A DNA stretch of 38,094 nucleotides from an uncultured Geobacter sp. (GCA_937860145.1 CALMBF010000017.1:1-38094), one strand, 5' to 3'. Positions 25,318 through 35,065 are shown, counted from the first letter of the stretch. The notes: generated by a model from the letters alone, not told the origin. Numbers and translations are program-made.

Positions 25318-25644
25318 ATGCAAACAAAGAAAACTCATGTCAAACGTGGTGATACTGTCTTTGTCACAACCGGTAAGGACAGGAATAAGACTGGCAAACT
25401 GTTAAAAGTGGATGCTGGTAAGAATGGTGTAATTGTTGAAGGTGTTAATGTTGTCAAAAGACATAACAGAGCTCGTGGAAATCAACCTGGTGGCATTGTT
25501 GAAAAAGAAGCTCTGATTCACCTTTCAAACGTGATGCTGTTCTGTGCAAAGTGTCAGAAACCAGTTCGCTCAAAGATATCCGTTCTTGAAGACGGCAAAA
25601 AAGTTCGTATTTGTAAAAAGTGCGGAGAATCTTTTGATAATTAA
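25318..25644 (+). CDS. rplX: 50S ribosomal protein L24 with two CxxC motifs
   Basis: 108-residue assembly initiator with an N-terminal KOW fold ([20 protein letters not shown]). The C-terminal part has C76-x2-C79 and C99-x2-C102, a zinc-ribbon-like arrangement found in many bacterial L24 proteins but absent from E. coli. GTAAGGG (25305-25311) precedes the ATG. rplE follows after 13 bp. Confidence 0.97.
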   Translation: MQTKKTHVKRGDTVFVTTGKDRNKTGKLLKVDAGKNGVIVEGVNVVKRHNRARGNQPGGIVEKEALIHLSNVMLFCAKCQKPVRSKISVLEDGKKVRICKKCGESFDN

Positions 25645-25657
25645 CAGGGAGGAATAG

Positions 25658-26197
25658 ATGGCCAGGCTTAAGGACATTTATATAAAAGAAATCGTTCCAA
25701 AACTCATGAAAGATTTTAACTATAAGTCTGTCATGGAAGTACCACGTATAGAAAAAGTTGTTGTGAACATGGGCCTTGGCGAAGCCATACAGAATGTCAA
25801 GATACTTGATTCTGCTGTAGAGGAACTTGGTCTTATATCTGGTCAGAAGGCGGTCATAACCAAAGCGAAGAAGTCCATTGCAACGTTCAAGCTCCGTCAA
25901 GGGATGCCAATTGGTGCAATGGTGACTCTGCGCAAGGATCGTATGTTCGAGTTTCTTGACAGACTCATGAATATTTCACTGCCTCGTGTACGCGACTTCA
26001 AAGGTGTTTCCGCGAAAGCCTTTGATGGAAAGGGCAATTTCTCACTTGGTGTCAAGGAACAACTGATATTCCCCGAGATCAATTACGACAAGATCGACAA
26101 GATCAAGGGGATGAACATAACGATTGTAACAACAGCTAAGACAGATGAAGAAGGACGCGCACTGCTCAAATACATGGGTATGCCATTTAGGAACTAA
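25658..26197 (+). CDS. rplE: 50S ribosomal protein L5
   Basis: 179-residue 5S rRNA-binding protein contacting P-site tRNA. It has [16 protein letters not shown] near the N-terminus and [20 protein letters not shown] with the C-terminal [19 protein letters not shown], all family hallmarks. AGGGAGGAA (25646-25654) precedes the ATG. Length equals that of E. coli L5. Confidence 0.98.
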   Translation: MARLKDIYIKEIVPKLMKDFNYKSVMEVPRIEKVVVNMGLGEAIQNVKILDSAVEELGLISGQKAVITKAKKSIATFKLRQGMPIGAMVTLRKDRMFEFLDRLMNISLPRVRDFKGVSAKAFDGKGNFSLGVKEQLIFPEINYDKIDKIKGMNITIVTTAKTDEEGRALLKYMGMPFRN

Positions 26198-26215
26198 AGG
26201 CTTTCGGAGGATTTC

Positions 26216-26401
26216 GTGGCAAAAACATCAATGATCATAAAGGCTCAGCGTGGCAATAAATTCAAGGTTCGCGAGTACAACCGTTGCCCTCTCTGTGGGC
26301 GTCCACGCGCATACTACCGCAAATTTGACATGTGTCGCATATGTCTGCGTAAATTAGCATCGGCTGGACAGCTTCCAGGCGTCATAAAATCCAGCTGGTA
26401 A
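26216..26401 (+). CDS. rpsN: 30S ribosomal protein S14, short zinc type
   Basis: 61-residue type Z S14 with a zinc site at C24, C27, C40 and C43 (CPLCGRPR ... CRIC), distinct from the longer zinc-free form of enterobacteria. The start is GTG at 26216 after CGGAGG (26205-26210). The C-terminus [15 protein letters not shown] is typical. It sits between rplE and rpsH, as expected. Confidence 0.97.
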   Translation: MAKTSMIIKAQRGNKFKVREYNRCPLCGRPRAYYRKFDMCRICLRKLASAGQLPGVIKSSW

Positions 26402-26433
26402 CAATGACAAAGGTCTAGAGGAGTAAGAATAAA

Positions 26434-26832
26434 ATGAGTATGACAGATCCGATAGCAGACCTGCTTACAAGAATTAGAAACGGCGCTATGGCCAAGCTTC
26501 AGAAGGTCGATGTGCCGTCTTCAAACATGAAGGTAGGGATTGTCAACGTTCTTAAGAATGAAGGTTTTATAAAGAATTATAAGGTAATTTCTGACCAGAA
26601 GCAGGGCGTCTTACGTATATACCTCAAGTATATCAACGAAAATGACTCAGTCATTACAGAGATAAAACGAATCAGCAAACCGGGCGGCAGACGGTATGTT
26701 AAGAGTGATGAAATCCCAAAGGTTAAGCACGGACTTGGTGTCGCGATTCTCTCAACATCAAAGGGTTTATTAACTGACAAGGTTGCCAGGGAAGCTGGAG
26801 TTGGTGGCGAGCTTATCTGCACAGTTTGGTAA
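26434..26832 (+). CDS. rpsH: 30S ribosomal protein S8
   Basis: 132-residue central-domain rRNA binder; in E. coli it represses the spc operon by binding near the rplE start. It begins [17 protein letters not shown] and ends with the family motif [20 protein letters not shown] (26417-26423) is 10 bases before ATG 26434; the second ATG at 26440 is less well spaced. Confidence 0.98.
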   Translation: MSMTDPIADLLTRIRNGAMAKLQKVDVPSSNMKVGIVNVLKNEGFIKNYKVISDQKQGVLRIYLKYINENDSVITEIKRISKPGGRRYVKSDEIPKVKHGLGVAILSTSKGLLTDKVAREAGVGGELICTVW

Positions 26833-26853
26833 CGTGCTTTAAGGAGAAGATGG

Positions 26854-27393
26854 ATGTCTAGGATTGGAAAGCAACCCATAGAAATTCCTACCGGTGTTAA
26901 GGTGACTGTAGATAATCTGCTGGTAACTGTCGCTGGACCTAAAGGTACACTGTCTCGTAATATCCTTGATGTTGTTACTCTGGATATTACTGATAAGTCC
27001 CTTTCCGTAAAGCGGGTTGACGATAGCATCAAGTCACGTGCTGCCCATGGCTTGACCAGGACACTGATTAACAATATGGTTACCGGTGTTACGAAAGGTT
27101 TTGAACGAGCACTTGAAATTAACGGCGTAGGTTACCGCGCAGAGATGAAAGGTGACGTTCTCGCACTTAGTCTCGGATATTCGCACCCCATTAACTTTCA
27201 GTTGCCTAAGGGAATTACTGTAGAAGTAGATAAAATGACAAAGCTTCTGGTTAAGGGTATAGATAAGGAACTCGTCGGTCAGACTGCAGCAAAAATCAGA
27301 GACTTCAGATCCCCTGAACCTTACAAAGGTAAGGGTGTTAAGTATGCTGATGAAGTTATTCTGCGCAAGGCCGGCAAAACCGGTAAAAAATAG
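26854..27393 (+). CDS. rplF: 50S ribosomal protein L6
   Basis: 179-residue protein with two similar alpha/beta domains near the sarcin-ricin loop. It starts [15 protein letters not shown] and contains [23 protein letters not shown] and the C-terminal [13 protein letters not shown] signature. AAGGAGA (26840-26846) precedes ATG 26854; an ATG 4 bases earlier runs straight into TAG. Confidence 0.98.
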   Translation: MSRIGKQPIEIPTGVKVTVDNLLVTVAGPKGTLSRNILDVVTLDITDKSLSVKRVDDSIKSRAAHGLTRTLINNMVTGVTKGFERALEINGVGYRAEMKGDVLALSLGYSHPINFQLPKGITVEVDKMTKLLVKGIDKELVGQTAAKIRDFRSPEPYKGKGVKYADEVILRKAGKTGKK

Positions 27394-27415
27394 GTAAATC
27401 CTAAGGAGAAGCACG

Positions 27416-27784
27416 GTGAGCAATAAACAATCAAAGAATGATGCCCGCCTGAAGAGACAAGTTAGAGTGCGCAAAAAGATCAGGGGCACTACCGAGCGCC
27501 CCAGGCTTAATGTGTTCAAAAGTTCAAGGCACATTCATGCACAAATCATCGATGATACAACAGGCACAACATTAGTGTCTGCATCCACGATATCCGCAGA
27601 TGTAAAAGGGGCCATAGAATACACAGGCAATATCGAAGCAGCAAAAAATGTAGGTGCTTCGATAGCCCAAAAGGCACTCGAACAAAATATTAAGACTGTT
27701 GTTTTTGACAGGAACGGGTTTTTGTATCACGGCAGGATTAAAGCTTTGGCGGAAGCCGCCCGTGAAAATGGCCTTTCGTTCTAA
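27416..27784 (+). CDS. rplR: 50S ribosomal protein L18
   Basis: 122-residue 5S rRNA-binding protein. It has a basic N-terminus ([20 protein letters not shown]), then [18 protein letters not shown], and the C-terminal [22 protein letters not shown]. The start is GTG at 27416, 7 bases after AAGGAG (27403-27408). rpsE follows closely, as usual. Confidence 0.98.
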   Translation: MSNKQSKNDARLKRQVRVRKKIRGTTERPRLNVFKSSRHIHAQIIDDTTGTTLVSASTISADVKGAIEYTGNIEAAKNVGASIAQKALEQNIKTVVFDRNGFLYHGRIKALAEAARENGLSF

Positions 27785-27804
27785 AGGTATATAGGAGGTT
27801 GTCC

Positions 27805-28293
27805 TTGTTGAAGCTTAATTTGAACGAACTTAATCTGACTGATCGCGTTGTCCATATCAGCCGTGTCGCTAAAGTTGTAAAGGGTGGCCGCCGCTTCAGT
27901 TTCTCCGCACTCGTCGTCGTAGGTGACGGAAATGGTGTCGTTGGTTATGGTCTGGGAAAAGCCAACGAGGTGCCCGAAGCTATCCGCAAGGGTGTAGAAC
28001 AGGCTAAGAAAAGTCTTATCCGCGTGCCTATGGTTGAAGGTCAGACCATTCCCTACGATGTCGAAGGTCATTTCGGTGCAGGACGTGTACTCATGATGCC
28101 TGCTTCCGCAGGTACCGGTGTGATCGCCGGTGGTGCAGCTCGTGCGGTGTTTGAGTCGGCAGGTATCCAGAATATTCTCGCCAAATGCCTCGGTTCAAAT
28201 AATCCGCATAATGTAATCAAGGCGGCCTTTGACGGATTGAAGCAGCTCAAGAGTCCAGAGGAAATCATTGCCCGTCGTGGACTGGTCGAATAA
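27805..28293 (+). CDS. rpsE: 30S ribosomal protein S5
   Basis: About 162 residues. S5 acts in translational accuracy and mRNA unwinding at the entry channel. It contains [21 protein letters not shown] and [20 protein letters not shown]. The start is not certain: three in-frame TTG codons lie at 27799, 27805 and 27808. AGGAGG (27793-27798) abuts the first, is 6 bases from the second and 9 from the third, so 27805 or 27808 is likely. rpmD follows after 19 bp. Confidence 0.95.
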   Translation: MLKLNLNELNLTDRVVHISRVAKVVKGGRRFSFSALVVVGDGNGVVGYGLGKANEVPEAIRKGVEQAKKSLIRVPMVEGQTIPYDVEGHFGAGRVLMMPASAGTGVIAGGAARAVFESAGIQNILAKCLGSNNPHNVIKAAFDGLKQLKSPEEIIARRGLVE

Positions 28294-28312
28294 TAAAGTT
28301 GAGGAGCAGAAA

Positions 28313-28492
28313 ATGGCGGAAAAGCTGACCATCACGTTGATTAAAAGTCAAATCGGTAAACCTGAGAAACACAGACTTGTTCTTCAGGGCTTGGGTTTGA
28401 CCAAGTTGAATAAGAGCGTAGTCCTCGAAGATACGGCGCAGGTAAGAGGGATGATCAACAAGGTTTCTCATTTACTGAAGGTTTCGGAATAA
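28313..28492 (+). CDS. rpmD: 50S ribosomal protein L30
   Basis: 59-residue protein of the 50S subunit, starting [20 protein letters not shown] and containing [18 protein letters not shown], the family core. ATG 28313 follows GAGGAG (28301-28306); a longer in-frame reading would overlap the end of rpsE and has no support. rplO begins 18 bp later. Confidence 0.97.
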   Translation: MAEKLTITLIKSQIGKPEKHRLVLQGLGLTKLNKSVVLEDTAQVRGMINKVSHLLKVSE

Positions 28493-28510
28493 TTAACCGT
28501 GGAGAATGAT

Positions 28511-28951
28511 ATGCAACTTAATTCTATAAAGCCAGCCATTGGTGCTGCTAAGAATAGAAAAAGAATCGGTAGAGGGCCAGGTTCTGGCCACGGTAAGACT
28601 GCCACAAAAGGACACAAGGGTCAGAAAGCTCGTTCTGGTGGTAGCGTTAAGCCTGGTTTCGAAGGCGGTCAGATGCCCATGCAACGGCGCCTTCCTAAGC
28701 GTGGCTTTGAGCCCCTGACAAGGAAAGAATACGTTGTCATCAATATCTCTCAACTTGATATGTTCTCTGCCGGTTCGGTTATCGATCCTGCTGCAATAGT
28801 CGAGAATGGTTTGGTTAGTAATATTCGTGATGGAGTCAAGATTCTGGCTAAAGGTTCCATATCCAAACCCCTGACAGTTAAAGCACATAAATTCAGCGCA
28901 TCTGCCAAGAATCAAATTATTGCAGCAGGTGGCTCCGTAGAGGAGATATAA
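28511..28951 (+). CDS. rplO: 50S ribosomal protein L15
   Basis: 146-residue late-assembly protein. Its glycine-rich N-terminus ([20 protein letters not shown]) is characteristic, followed by [20 protein letters not shown] 28511 lies 6 bases after GGAG (28501-28504) and gives the standard N-terminus MQLNSIKP; the GTG at 28499 overlaps that site. secY starts 1 base after the stop. Confidence 0.97.
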   Translation: MQLNSIKPAIGAAKNRKRIGRGPGSGHGKTATKGHKGQKARSGGSVKPGFEGGQMPMQRRLPKRGFEPLTRKEYVVINISQLDMFSAGSVIDPAAIVENGLVSNIRDGVKILAKGSISKPLTVKAHKFSASAKNQIIAAGGSVEEI

Positions 28952-28952
28952 C

Positions 28953-30260
28953 TTGTTTGAAGCTCTGCAAAACATCTTCAAGATCCCTGAATTAAAAAAG
29001 AGGGTTATGTTTTCACTCGGTATGCTCTTTGTCTATCGGGTCGGTTGTCATATCCCCACTCCTGGTATTGACGGTGTAGCACTCTCGCATTTCTTCAAGC
29101 AAGCACAAGGTACGTTACTTGGTATGTTTGACATGTTTTCCGGTGGGGCATTGGAAAAACTCACCGTGTTCGCTTTGGGAATCATGCCGTACATATCATC
29201 ATCAATTATTTTTCAACTTTTAACCGTTGTTGTGCCGGCTATTGAAAAACTCTCCAAAGAGGGTGAAACCGGTCGTAAAAAGATAATTCAGTATACCCGA
29301 TACGGGACTGTCGTCCTCAGTGTAGTTCAGGCACTCGGTATCAGTATCGGTCTCGAAGCGATGCGTGGTCCTGCCGGTGAACTGGTCGTCCCGAATCCGG
29401 GTTGGTCATTCAGGTTGTTGACTGTTATAACACTGACTGCCGGTACAGCTTTTATTATGTGGCTTGGGGAGCAGATGTCGGAAAGAGGTATCGGCAACGG
29501 CATATCGCTGATAATCTTTGCAGGCATCGTAGCGCGTATTCCTTCCGCGATTGGAAATACCTTCAAGTTGTTGAAGACAGGTCAACTCTCGCTATTTGTC
29601 CTCCTCTTCGTGTTTGCTATCATGTTTCTCGTAATAGCTGGCATCGTATTTGTTGAAAGAGGTCAGCGTCGTATTCCGATACACTATGCAAAGCGTGTTG
29701 TTGGCTTGCAGACAATGGCTGCGCAGTCATCACATTTGCCCCTTAAAGTTAATATGGCTGGTGTAATTCCTCCCATATTCGCTTCCTCAATCATCATGTT
29801 CCCAGCTACAATCGCCAACTTTATAGATGTCCCCTGGGTGAAGGCTGCGTCTAAGTACCTTATGCCTGGTAATTGGGTCTATAATATAATTTTTGTTGCG
29901 TTTATCGTCTTTTTCTGCTATTTCTACACGGCTGTCACTTTTAACCCGATAGATGTGGCAGAGAATATCAAGCGCCACGGCGGATATATCCCTGGGGTAC
30001 GCCCCGGGCAGGAAACGTCGGCATATCTTGATAATGTCTTAACTAAGCTAACTTTTGCCGGATCGATTTATATATCAGTAATCTGCGTGTTGCCGTCAAT
30101 CCTGATTGGTAAGTTCAATTTACCCTTTTACTTTGGCGGAACCGCATTGTTGATTGCTATAGGTGTCGGTATGGATACGGTTGCTCAGGTGGAATCGCAT
30201 TTGATAACAAGAAGCTATGAAGGGTTCATGAAGGGCGTAAAAATCAAAGGAAGATCTTAG
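28953..30260 (+). CDS. secY: Preprotein translocase subunit SecY
   Basis: 435-residue channel subunit of the Sec translocon with about ten transmembrane helices. It starts MFEALQNIFKIPELKKRVMF, and the plug/TM1 region GCHIPTPGIDG is recognisable. The cytosolic loop RGQRRIPIHYAKRVVG, a ribosome and SecA contact, is intact. The start is TTG at 28953, 7 bases after AGAGGAG (28939-28945). It partners SecE from 4030. Being within the ribosomal cluster links translocon and ribosome dosage. Confidence 0.97.
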   Translation: MFEALQNIFKIPELKKRVMFSLGMLFVYRVGCHIPTPGIDGVALSHFFKQAQGTLLGMFDMFSGGALEKLTVFALGIMPYISSSIIFQLLTVVVPAIEKLSKEGETGRKKIIQYTRYGTVVLSVVQALGISIGLEAMRGPAGELVVPNPGWSFRLLTVITLTAGTAFIMWLGEQMSERGIGNGISLIIFAGIVARIPSAIGNTFKLLKTGQLSLFVLLFVFAIMFLVIAGIVFVERGQRRIPIHYAKRVVGLQTMAAQSSHLPLKVNMAGVIPPIFASSIIMFPATIANFIDVPWVKAASKYLMPGNWVYNIIFVAFIVFFCYFYTAVTFNPIDVAENIKRHGGYIPGVRPGQETSAYLDNVLTKLTFAGSIYISVICVLPSILIGKFNLPFYFGGTALLIAIGVGMDTVAQVESHLITRSYEGFMKGVKIKGRS

Positions 30261-30273
30261 GCGGGTAACATCC

Positions 30274-30918
30274 TTGAATCTTATACTTTTGGGCCCTCCA
30301 GGTGCTGGTAAGGGTACGCAGGCAAAGTTCCTCGTAGATAAATATAAAATTCCGCAAATTTCCACGGGTGACATTCTGCGGCATGCGGTTAAGGAGCGCT
30401 CTGAGTTAGGTCTTAGGGCGCAAGCCTTTATGGATGCCGGGGCATTGGTGCCTGATGATCTTGTGGTCTCTATAATTAGAGATAGGCTGACGTGGCCGGA
30501 TGCCTCTGCGGGTTTTATACTGGATGGTTTTCCCCGCACCGTCGCCCAGGCTGATGCCTTGGCGGTGATGTTGACAGCGTCTGGAAAAGACATAGATCAT
30601 GTGCTCTCGATTGTTGTGGCTGAGGACGAACTTGTCGAGAGGGTGGTCGGGCGCCTTACCTGTAAGGGATGTGGGCGTGGCTACCATCGCAAATTTGATC
30701 CGCCCAAGAATGATGCGGTGTGTGATGCGTGTTCTGCTGAACTTTACCAGCGTGAAGATGACCGCGAGGAGACTATGAGGTCTCGCTTGCAGGCGTATGC
30801 GGCCCAAACTGCTCCGCTCGTAGAGTATTATGCTGCCAAGGGCCTGCTTCGCACGGTTAATGGTATCGGTTCCATTCAGAATATACAGGCATCCATTGTA
30901 TCTGTGTTGGAAGGCTGA
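30274..30918 (+). CDS. adk: Adenylate kinase, zinc-LID type
   Basis: 214-residue enzyme converting ATP and AMP into two ADP. The P-loop GPPGAGKGT is at 7-15, followed by ISTGDILR (29-36) and DGFPRT (84-89). The LID holds a four-cysteine zinc site (C130, C133, C150, C153), the long bacterial form with structural metal. The start is TTG at 30274; the upstream Shine-Dalgarno sequence is weak (GCGGG, 30261-30265), which may lower its yield relative to the ribosomal proteins. Confidence 0.97.
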   Translation: MNLILLGPPGAGKGTQAKFLVDKYKIPQISTGDILRHAVKERSELGLRAQAFMDAGALVPDDLVVSIIRDRLTWPDASAGFILDGFPRTVAQADALAVMLTASGKDIDHVLSIVVAEDELVERVVGRLTCKGCGRGYHRKFDPPKNDAVCDACSAELYQREDDREETMRSRLQAYAAQTAPLVEYYAAKGLLRTVNGIGSIQNIQASIVSVLEG

Positions 30919-30921
30919 TTT

Positions 30922-31668
30922 TTGATAGTCCTTAAGTCTCTTAAAGAGATACAGAGGATGAGGGTAGTATGCCGTATTGTTGCTGAGGTTTTGCTCTTGG
31001 TGTCAGCCAAGGCAAAGCCTGGAGTAACAACGATCGAGTTGAATCGCCTAGCCGAATCAGAGGTTGTCAAGCATAAGGCTAAACCTGCGTTCAAAGGGTA
31101 TAGCGGGTATCCCTATTCACTTTGTTGTTCATTGAATGATCAAGTTGTCCACGGCTTTCCAGTTGATCAACCGCTGCGGCCAGGCGACATATTGAGTCTG
31201 GATTTCGGTGCATACTACGATGGGTTCTACGGTGACGCGGCAGTTACAGTGCCAGTTGGAGATGTTACTGCTAATGCAGCTCGATTGATCAATGTGACTG
31301 AAGCATCACTGGGTGTGGCAATTGATCATGCGACCTGTAACGGTCGGTTGTCTGATATATCGAATGCCGTGCAGTGTTATGTCGAATCACACGGTTTCTC
31401 GGTGGTCAGAGATTTTGTCGGACACGGTATAGGCCGCAAGTTGCACGAGGCGCCACAGGTTCCCAACTACGGGGAGCCAGGTAAGGGTCCAAAGCTGAAA
31501 CCGGGAATGGTTTTAGCTATTGAGCCAATGGTAAATGAAAAGTCATACGAAGTTAAAGTGCTAGAAGATGGTTGGACGGCAGTGACAGTAGATGGTTCCC
31601 TGTCTGCTCATTTTGAGCACACAGTAGCTATTACGGATAACGGTCCAGAGATTTTAACACGCGTTTGA
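30922..31668 (+). CDS. map: Type I methionine aminopeptidase
   Basis: 248-residue metalloprotease removing the N-terminal methionine from nascent proteins. All metal ligands are visible: D94, D105, H168, E201 and E232, with substrate-side H78 and H175. The start is TTG at 30922, 3 bases after the adk stop, with GGAAGG (30909-30914) as ribosome binding site. Its place next to ribosomal protein genes is widespread. The gene usually found next, infA, is missing. Confidence 0.97.
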   Translation: MIVLKSLKEIQRMRVVCRIVAEVLLLVSAKAKPGVTTIELNRLAESEVVKHKAKPAFKGYSGYPYSLCCSLNDQVVHGFPVDQPLRPGDILSLDFGAYYDGFYGDAAVTVPVGDVTANAARLINVTEASLGVAIDHATCNGRLSDISNAVQCYVESHGFSVVRDFVGHGIGRKLHEAPQVPNYGEPGKGPKLKPGMVLAIEPMVNEKSYEVKVLEDGWTAVTVDGSLSAHFEHTVAITDNGPEILTRV

Positions 31669-31691
31669 ATTACGACTGGAAGGGATATGCT

Positions 31692-31805
31692 ATGAAGGTA
31701 AGAGCATCTGTGAAAAAGATTTGTGACAAATGTAAAATTGTTAAAAGAAAAGGTGTTGTCCGGGTAATCTGTGACACTCCAAAGCATTCACAACGTCAGG
31801 GTTAA
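31692..31805 (+). CDS. rpmJ: 50S ribosomal protein L36, zinc form
   Basis: 37-residue protein, the smallest in the window: [20 protein letters not shown] and on to a C-terminal TPKHSQRQG. The zinc ligands C11, C14, C27 and H32 are all present, making it the C+ form. GGAAGGGA (31678-31685) precedes the ATG. It lies 23 bp after map and 25 bp before rpsM. Confidence 0.96.
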   Translation: MKVRASVKKICDKCKIVKRKGVVRVICDTPKHSQRQG

Positions 31806-31830
31806 GAGAAAGAACTAGGAGGAGTCGACA

Positions 31831-32199
31831 TTGGCACGCATATCTGGCATAGATATACCGAAAAACAAGCATATAGAAATAGCACTGACTTACATATATG
31901 GAATTGGCAGGTCTACTGCACAGAAAATTCTTGTAGAGGCTAATGTTGATTTCAATACGAGAACGGAAAAGCTTACAGAGGCTGAAGTTGCACGTATCAG
32001 GGAAGTTATCGATAAGAACTATAAAGTTGAAGGTGATCTTCGTCGTGATGTATCGATGGATATCAAGCGTCTTATGGACTTAGGCTGCTATCGTGGACTC
32101 AGGCATCGTAAAGGGCTTCCCGTACGTGGACAAAGAACCAAGACGAATGCCCGCACCCGTAAAGGTCCTGCTAGAACAGTCGCAGGCAAGAAGAAATAG
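31831..32199 (+). CDS. rpsM: 30S ribosomal protein S13
   Basis: 122-residue protein of the 30S head bridging to the 50S subunit and tRNAs. It has [20 protein letters not shown] and the C-terminal [20 protein letters not shown]. The start is TTG at 31831 after AGGAGGAG (31817-31824). It opens the alpha block (S13-S11-S4-alpha-L17). Confidence 0.97.
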   Translation: MARISGIDIPKNKHIEIALTYIYGIGRSTAQKILVEANVDFNTRTEKLTEAEVARIREVIDKNYKVEGDLRRDVSMDIKRLMDLGCYRGLRHRKGLPVRGQRTKTNARTRKGPARTVAGKKK

Positions 32200-32223
32200 T
32201 CATAGTTAATTCCTGGAGGAAAG

Positions 32224-32619
32224 ATGGCGAGTCCTGCTAAGAAGGTTGTAAGGAAAAAGAAAGAGAAAAAGAATATACCTAATGGTGTTGCTCACATACA
32301 AGCAACGTTCAATAACACCATTATCACAATTACAGACCCGGTCGGGAATGTTGTTGCGTGGTCCAGTGCCGGCGCCAAAGGGTTTAAAGGCTCCAGGAAG
32401 AGCACCCCGTTTGCCGCCCAGATTGCCGCTGAAGACTGTGCAAGAAGAGCTCAGGAAAACGGCATGAGATCTCTTGAGGTTTTCGTAAAAGGCCCTGGTT
32501 CGGGTAGAGAGTCCGCATTACGTGCTCTGCAATCTGTCGGGTTGAACATCACGTTCATCCGCGACGTAACACCTATCCCACACAACGGGTGCCGTCCTCC
32601 CAAGCGGAGAAGAGTCTAA
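32224..32619 (+). CDS. rpsK: 30S ribosomal protein S11
   Basis: 131-residue platform protein near the E site. A basic N-terminal tail ([11 protein letters not shown]) is followed by [18 protein letters not shown], with the C-terminal [15 protein letters not shown]. An asparagine-glycine pair in this tail is the known isoaspartate site in other bacteria. TGGAGGA (32214-32220) precedes the ATG. Confidence 0.98.
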   Translation: MASPAKKVVRKKKEKKNIPNGVAHIQATFNNTIITITDPVGNVVAWSSAGAKGFKGSRKSTPFAAQIAAEDCARRAQENGMRSLEVFVKGPGSGRESALRALQSVGLNITFIRDVTPIPHNGCRPPKRRRV

Positions 32620-32650
32620 CCTCGATCAAATACATAGAAGGAGGCTGTAA

Positions 32651-33277
32651 TTGGCTAGATATACAGGTCCATCCTGCCGTTTGTGCAGAAGACAAAATAT
32701 GGAACTCTACCTCAAGGGTGAGCGTTGTTATACCGATAAGTGCGCTATCAAACGCAGGAATTATCCTCCCGGTCAGCATGGTCAGTTGCGTACCAAGCTG
32801 AGCGACTACGGTGTGCAACTTCGTGAAAAGCAGAAAGTACGGCGTATTTACGGGATTCTCGAAAAACAGTTCCGTGGATATTTCGAAGAAGCAGACCGTA
32901 TGCGCGGTGTTACCGGCGAGAATCTCCTCTCTCTTCTGGAGCGTAGGCTTGACAATGTCGTCTACAGGCTTGGCTTTGCTGCATCCAGAACGGAAGCTCG
33001 AATTCTTGTCCGTCACTGCCATTTCACATTGAATGGCAGGAAGGTTAACATCCCGTCAATACAGTGCAAAGTAGGCGACGTTATTGAGCTTCGCGAAAAA
33101 AGCAGGGGCATCGCCTGCATTAATGATTCCCTCGAAGCAGTTGTACGCCGTGGCCTTCCCCAATGGCTCGAACTTACTAAGGATGCCTGCAAAGGTGTTG
33201 TTAAAGCGCTCCCTCTGCGTGAAGACATTACGCTTCCGATCCAGGAGCAGCTCGTGGTCGAACTCTACTCCAAATAG
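32651..33277 (+). CDS. rpsD: 30S ribosomal protein S4, zinc form
   Basis: 208-residue primary 16S binder important for accuracy. The N-terminus has C9, C12, C26 and C31 (CRLC ... CYTDKC), the zinc-binding C+ form, followed by NYPPGQHG and an S4 RNA-binding domain ([19 protein letters not shown]). The start is TTG at 32651 after AGGAGG (32639-32644). In E. coli, S4 represses the alpha operon, but no long leader exists before rpsM here. Confidence 0.97.
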   Translation: MARYTGPSCRLCRRQNMELYLKGERCYTDKCAIKRRNYPPGQHGQLRTKLSDYGVQLREKQKVRRIYGILEKQFRGYFEEADRMRGVTGENLLSLLERRLDNVVYRLGFAASRTEARILVRHCHFTLNGRKVNIPSIQCKVGDVIELREKSRGIACINDSLEAVVRRGLPQWLELTKDACKGVVKALPLREDITLPIQEQLVVELYSK

Positions 33278-33307
33278 TAACAGTTAACCACCTTGCGGGA
33301 GGAATAC

Positions 33308-34330
33308 ATGTATAAAAACTGGCGCGATCTGATTAAGCCAAAGAAGGTTCAGGTAGAAACAGACTCGCTTACTAATAACTACGGAAAGTTTTACGCCGAG
33401 CCGTTTGAACGTGGTTTTGGTACTACTTTAGGGAATTCTCTGCGGAGGATTCTTCTTTCCTCACTCCAGGGGGCGGCAATTACGTCGGTCCGTATCAAAG
33501 GGGTTCTTCACGAATTTTCAGCAGTACCGGGTGTAACGGAAGACGTCACGGATATCATACTTAATCTCAAGGGTGTCCGTCTCAAGCTGCACGGCTCAGA
33601 ACCCCGCATGATTCGTATAATTCACAAGGGTGAGGGTGTGGTTACCGCAGGCATGATTCTGGCTGATGCGAATGTCGAGATCCTCAATCCCGACCATCAT
33701 ATTGCAACGTGCTCTAAAGATGCGAATCTTGAAATCGAGATGTCGGTGAAGCTCGGCAGAGGATATGTACCTGCCGACCGTAATCGTGACGAAAAGGCAC
33801 CTGTAGGGACTATCCCGATCGATGCTATCTTCTCGCCTATCCATAAGGTTAATTTTACCGTTACCCATGCGCGTGTTGGTCAGATAACAGATTATGACAA
33901 GCTTACCCTTGAGATCTGGACTGACGGAAGCGTGAAGCCTGATGATGCACTGGCATATGCGGCGAAAATTTTGAAAGAACAGCTTTCGATCTTCATAAAT
34001 TTTGACGAAGAGTCGGAAACATACGCAGAGGCTGAGTCAGAAGAAGAAGCTGAGAAGGTAAACGAGAACCTCTACCGAACCGTAGACGAGCTCGAACTTT
34101 CTGTCCGTTCTGCGAACTGCCTGAAAAATGCAGGAATCAAACTGATTGGTGAGCTGGTATCCAAGAGCGAATCCGAAATGCTTAAAACCCAGAATTTCGG
34201 TCGTAAATCTTTGAATGAAATCAAAGATATCCTTGGTGATATGGGGCTGACTCTCGGCATGAAGCTGGAAGGGTTTCCCGATCCTCAGATAATCGCTCGC
34301 CTGCGCGGTGACCGTAAAGAAGAAGATTAG
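33308..34330 (+). CDS. rpoA: DNA-directed RNA polymerase alpha subunit
   Basis: 340 residues. The N-terminal assembly domain (about 1-232) contains [19 protein letters not shown]. An acidic linker (about 233-254) leads to the C-terminal domain (about 255-325), where R267 matches the UP-element-binding R265 of E. coli. ATG 33308 follows GGGAGG (33297-33302), and the reading from 33293 would overlap it. With rpoB and rpoC in the same cluster, all large core subunits are encoded within 27 kb. Confidence 0.98.
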   Translation: MYKNWRDLIKPKKVQVETDSLTNNYGKFYAEPFERGFGTTLGNSLRRILLSSLQGAAITSVRIKGVLHEFSAVPGVTEDVTDIILNLKGVRLKLHGSEPRMIRIIHKGEGVVTAGMILADANVEILNPDHHIATCSKDANLEIEMSVKLGRGYVPADRNRDEKAPVGTIPIDAIFSPIHKVNFTVTHARVGQITDYDKLTLEIWTDGSVKPDDALAYAAKILKEQLSIFINFDEESETYAEAESEEEAEKVNENLYRTVDELELSVRSANCLKNAGIKLIGELVSKSESEMLKTQNFGRKSLNEIKDILGDMGLTLGMKLEGFPDPQIIARLRGDRKEED

Positions 34331-34356
34331 TTGCTTACGTAAGAAAGGATCGGAAA

Positions 34357-34851
34357 ATGCGTCATAATAAAGCTGGAAGAAGATTAGGAAGAACTACAAG
34401 CCACAGAGTTGCCATGTTTCGTAACATGGTGACATCTTTCTTGAACCATGAGCGTATCACAACCACCGATGCCAAGGCAAAAGAGCTGCGCTCCATAGCC
34501 GAAAAGATGATCACCCTCGGCAAGCGCGGTGATCTGCACTCCCAGAGACTCGCTGCATCATTTATCCGTGAGAAAAGTGTTGTCACCAAACTCTTCAGTG
34601 AAATAGCTCCTCGCTACGCTGACCGTCAGGGGGGATACACCCGCATCGTCAAGCTTGGACTACGTCCGGGTGATAATGCATCACTGTCGATGATCGAACT
34701 CGTCAGTGAGCCGTGCAATCCCAAGCCCGTGAAGGCAGCTGCACCTAAGGTCGTATCTCAGCCAGTGGCGGCTGCTGCTGAAGAGGTCGTCGAGGTTGCA
34801 CAGACCAAGGTCGTAGAGCCGGATGATGCCTGCGAGGCATCTGCAGACTAA
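34357..34851 (+). CDS. rplQ: 50S ribosomal protein L17 with C-terminal extension
   Basis: 164 residues versus 127 in E. coli. The conserved L17 fold runs to about residue 118 ([19 protein letters not shown] ... [10 protein letters not shown]). After it comes a tail of about 45 residues rich in Ala, Val and Pro and ending acidic ([13 protein letters not shown]). Low-complexity L17 tails are known in several phyla; no function is assigned. AAAGGA (34345-34350) precedes the ATG. It is the last gene before the cluster terminator. Confidence 0.97.
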   Translation: MRHNKAGRRLGRTTSHRVAMFRNMVTSFLNHERITTTDAKAKELRSIAEKMITLGKRGDLHSQRLAASFIREKSVVTKLFSEIAPRYADRQGGYTRIVKLGLRPGDNASLSMIELVSEPCNPKPVKAAAPKVVSQPVAAAAEEVVEVAQTKVVEPDDACEASAD

Positions 34852-34873
34852 CGATCTCGCTATAATACAAGTT

Positions 34874-34912
34874 AAGGGTATGGAATGTAAGTTGTTCCAT
34901 GCCCTTTTTTTT
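34874..34912 (+). terminator. Terminator of the ribosomal protein cluster
   Basis: 12 bp stem (34874-34885 with 34895-34906, one T-G pair), 9-base loop, then an uninterrupted T-run to 34912. It starts 22 bp after the rplQ stop and is the first strong terminator after the str promoter at 15663. Confidence 0.9.
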
Positions 34913-34942
34913 ATCCATGGCTGTCGTCCGATGGATGTTGTT

Positions 34943-35015
34943 CCTTCCGCAAGGACTTCGCGAGAAGGTAAGCCTCGGTGATGTGTCGCGAGGGAAGACA
35001 GCAGTGAAGTGCTGT
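34943..35015 (+). other. Intergenic stretch with several small hairpins
   Basis: No gene is evident between the rplQ terminator and the riboswitch. The stretch has four short stems in a row: CCTT/AAGG (34943-34954), CTTC-GCGA-GAAG (34956-34967), CCTCG/CGAGG (34973-34993) and ACAGCA/TGCTGT (34998-35015). They lie upstream of the putative promoter at 35022, so they would be transcribed only from further upstream. No known RNA family is recognised. Confidence 0.35.
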
Positions 35016-35021
35016 TTACGG

Positions 35022-35050
35022 TTGACGCCGGGAGTTAATTGGGGTAATAA
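35022..35050 (+). promoter_or_regulatory. Possible promoter upstream of the riboswitch
   Basis: TTGACG (35022-35027), 17 bp spacer, TAATAA (35045-35050). The -35 box is good and the -10 box is weak. The predicted start (about 35057) falls just before the aptamer at 35066, which supports it. Confidence 0.45.
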
Positions 35051-35065
35051 GCAGTTAAATCTGAA

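Noticed and set aside
34861-34866. Perfect TATAAT after rplQ
   Set aside because: No -35 element at the right distance, and it lies just before the cluster terminator, so a start here would be ended at once.
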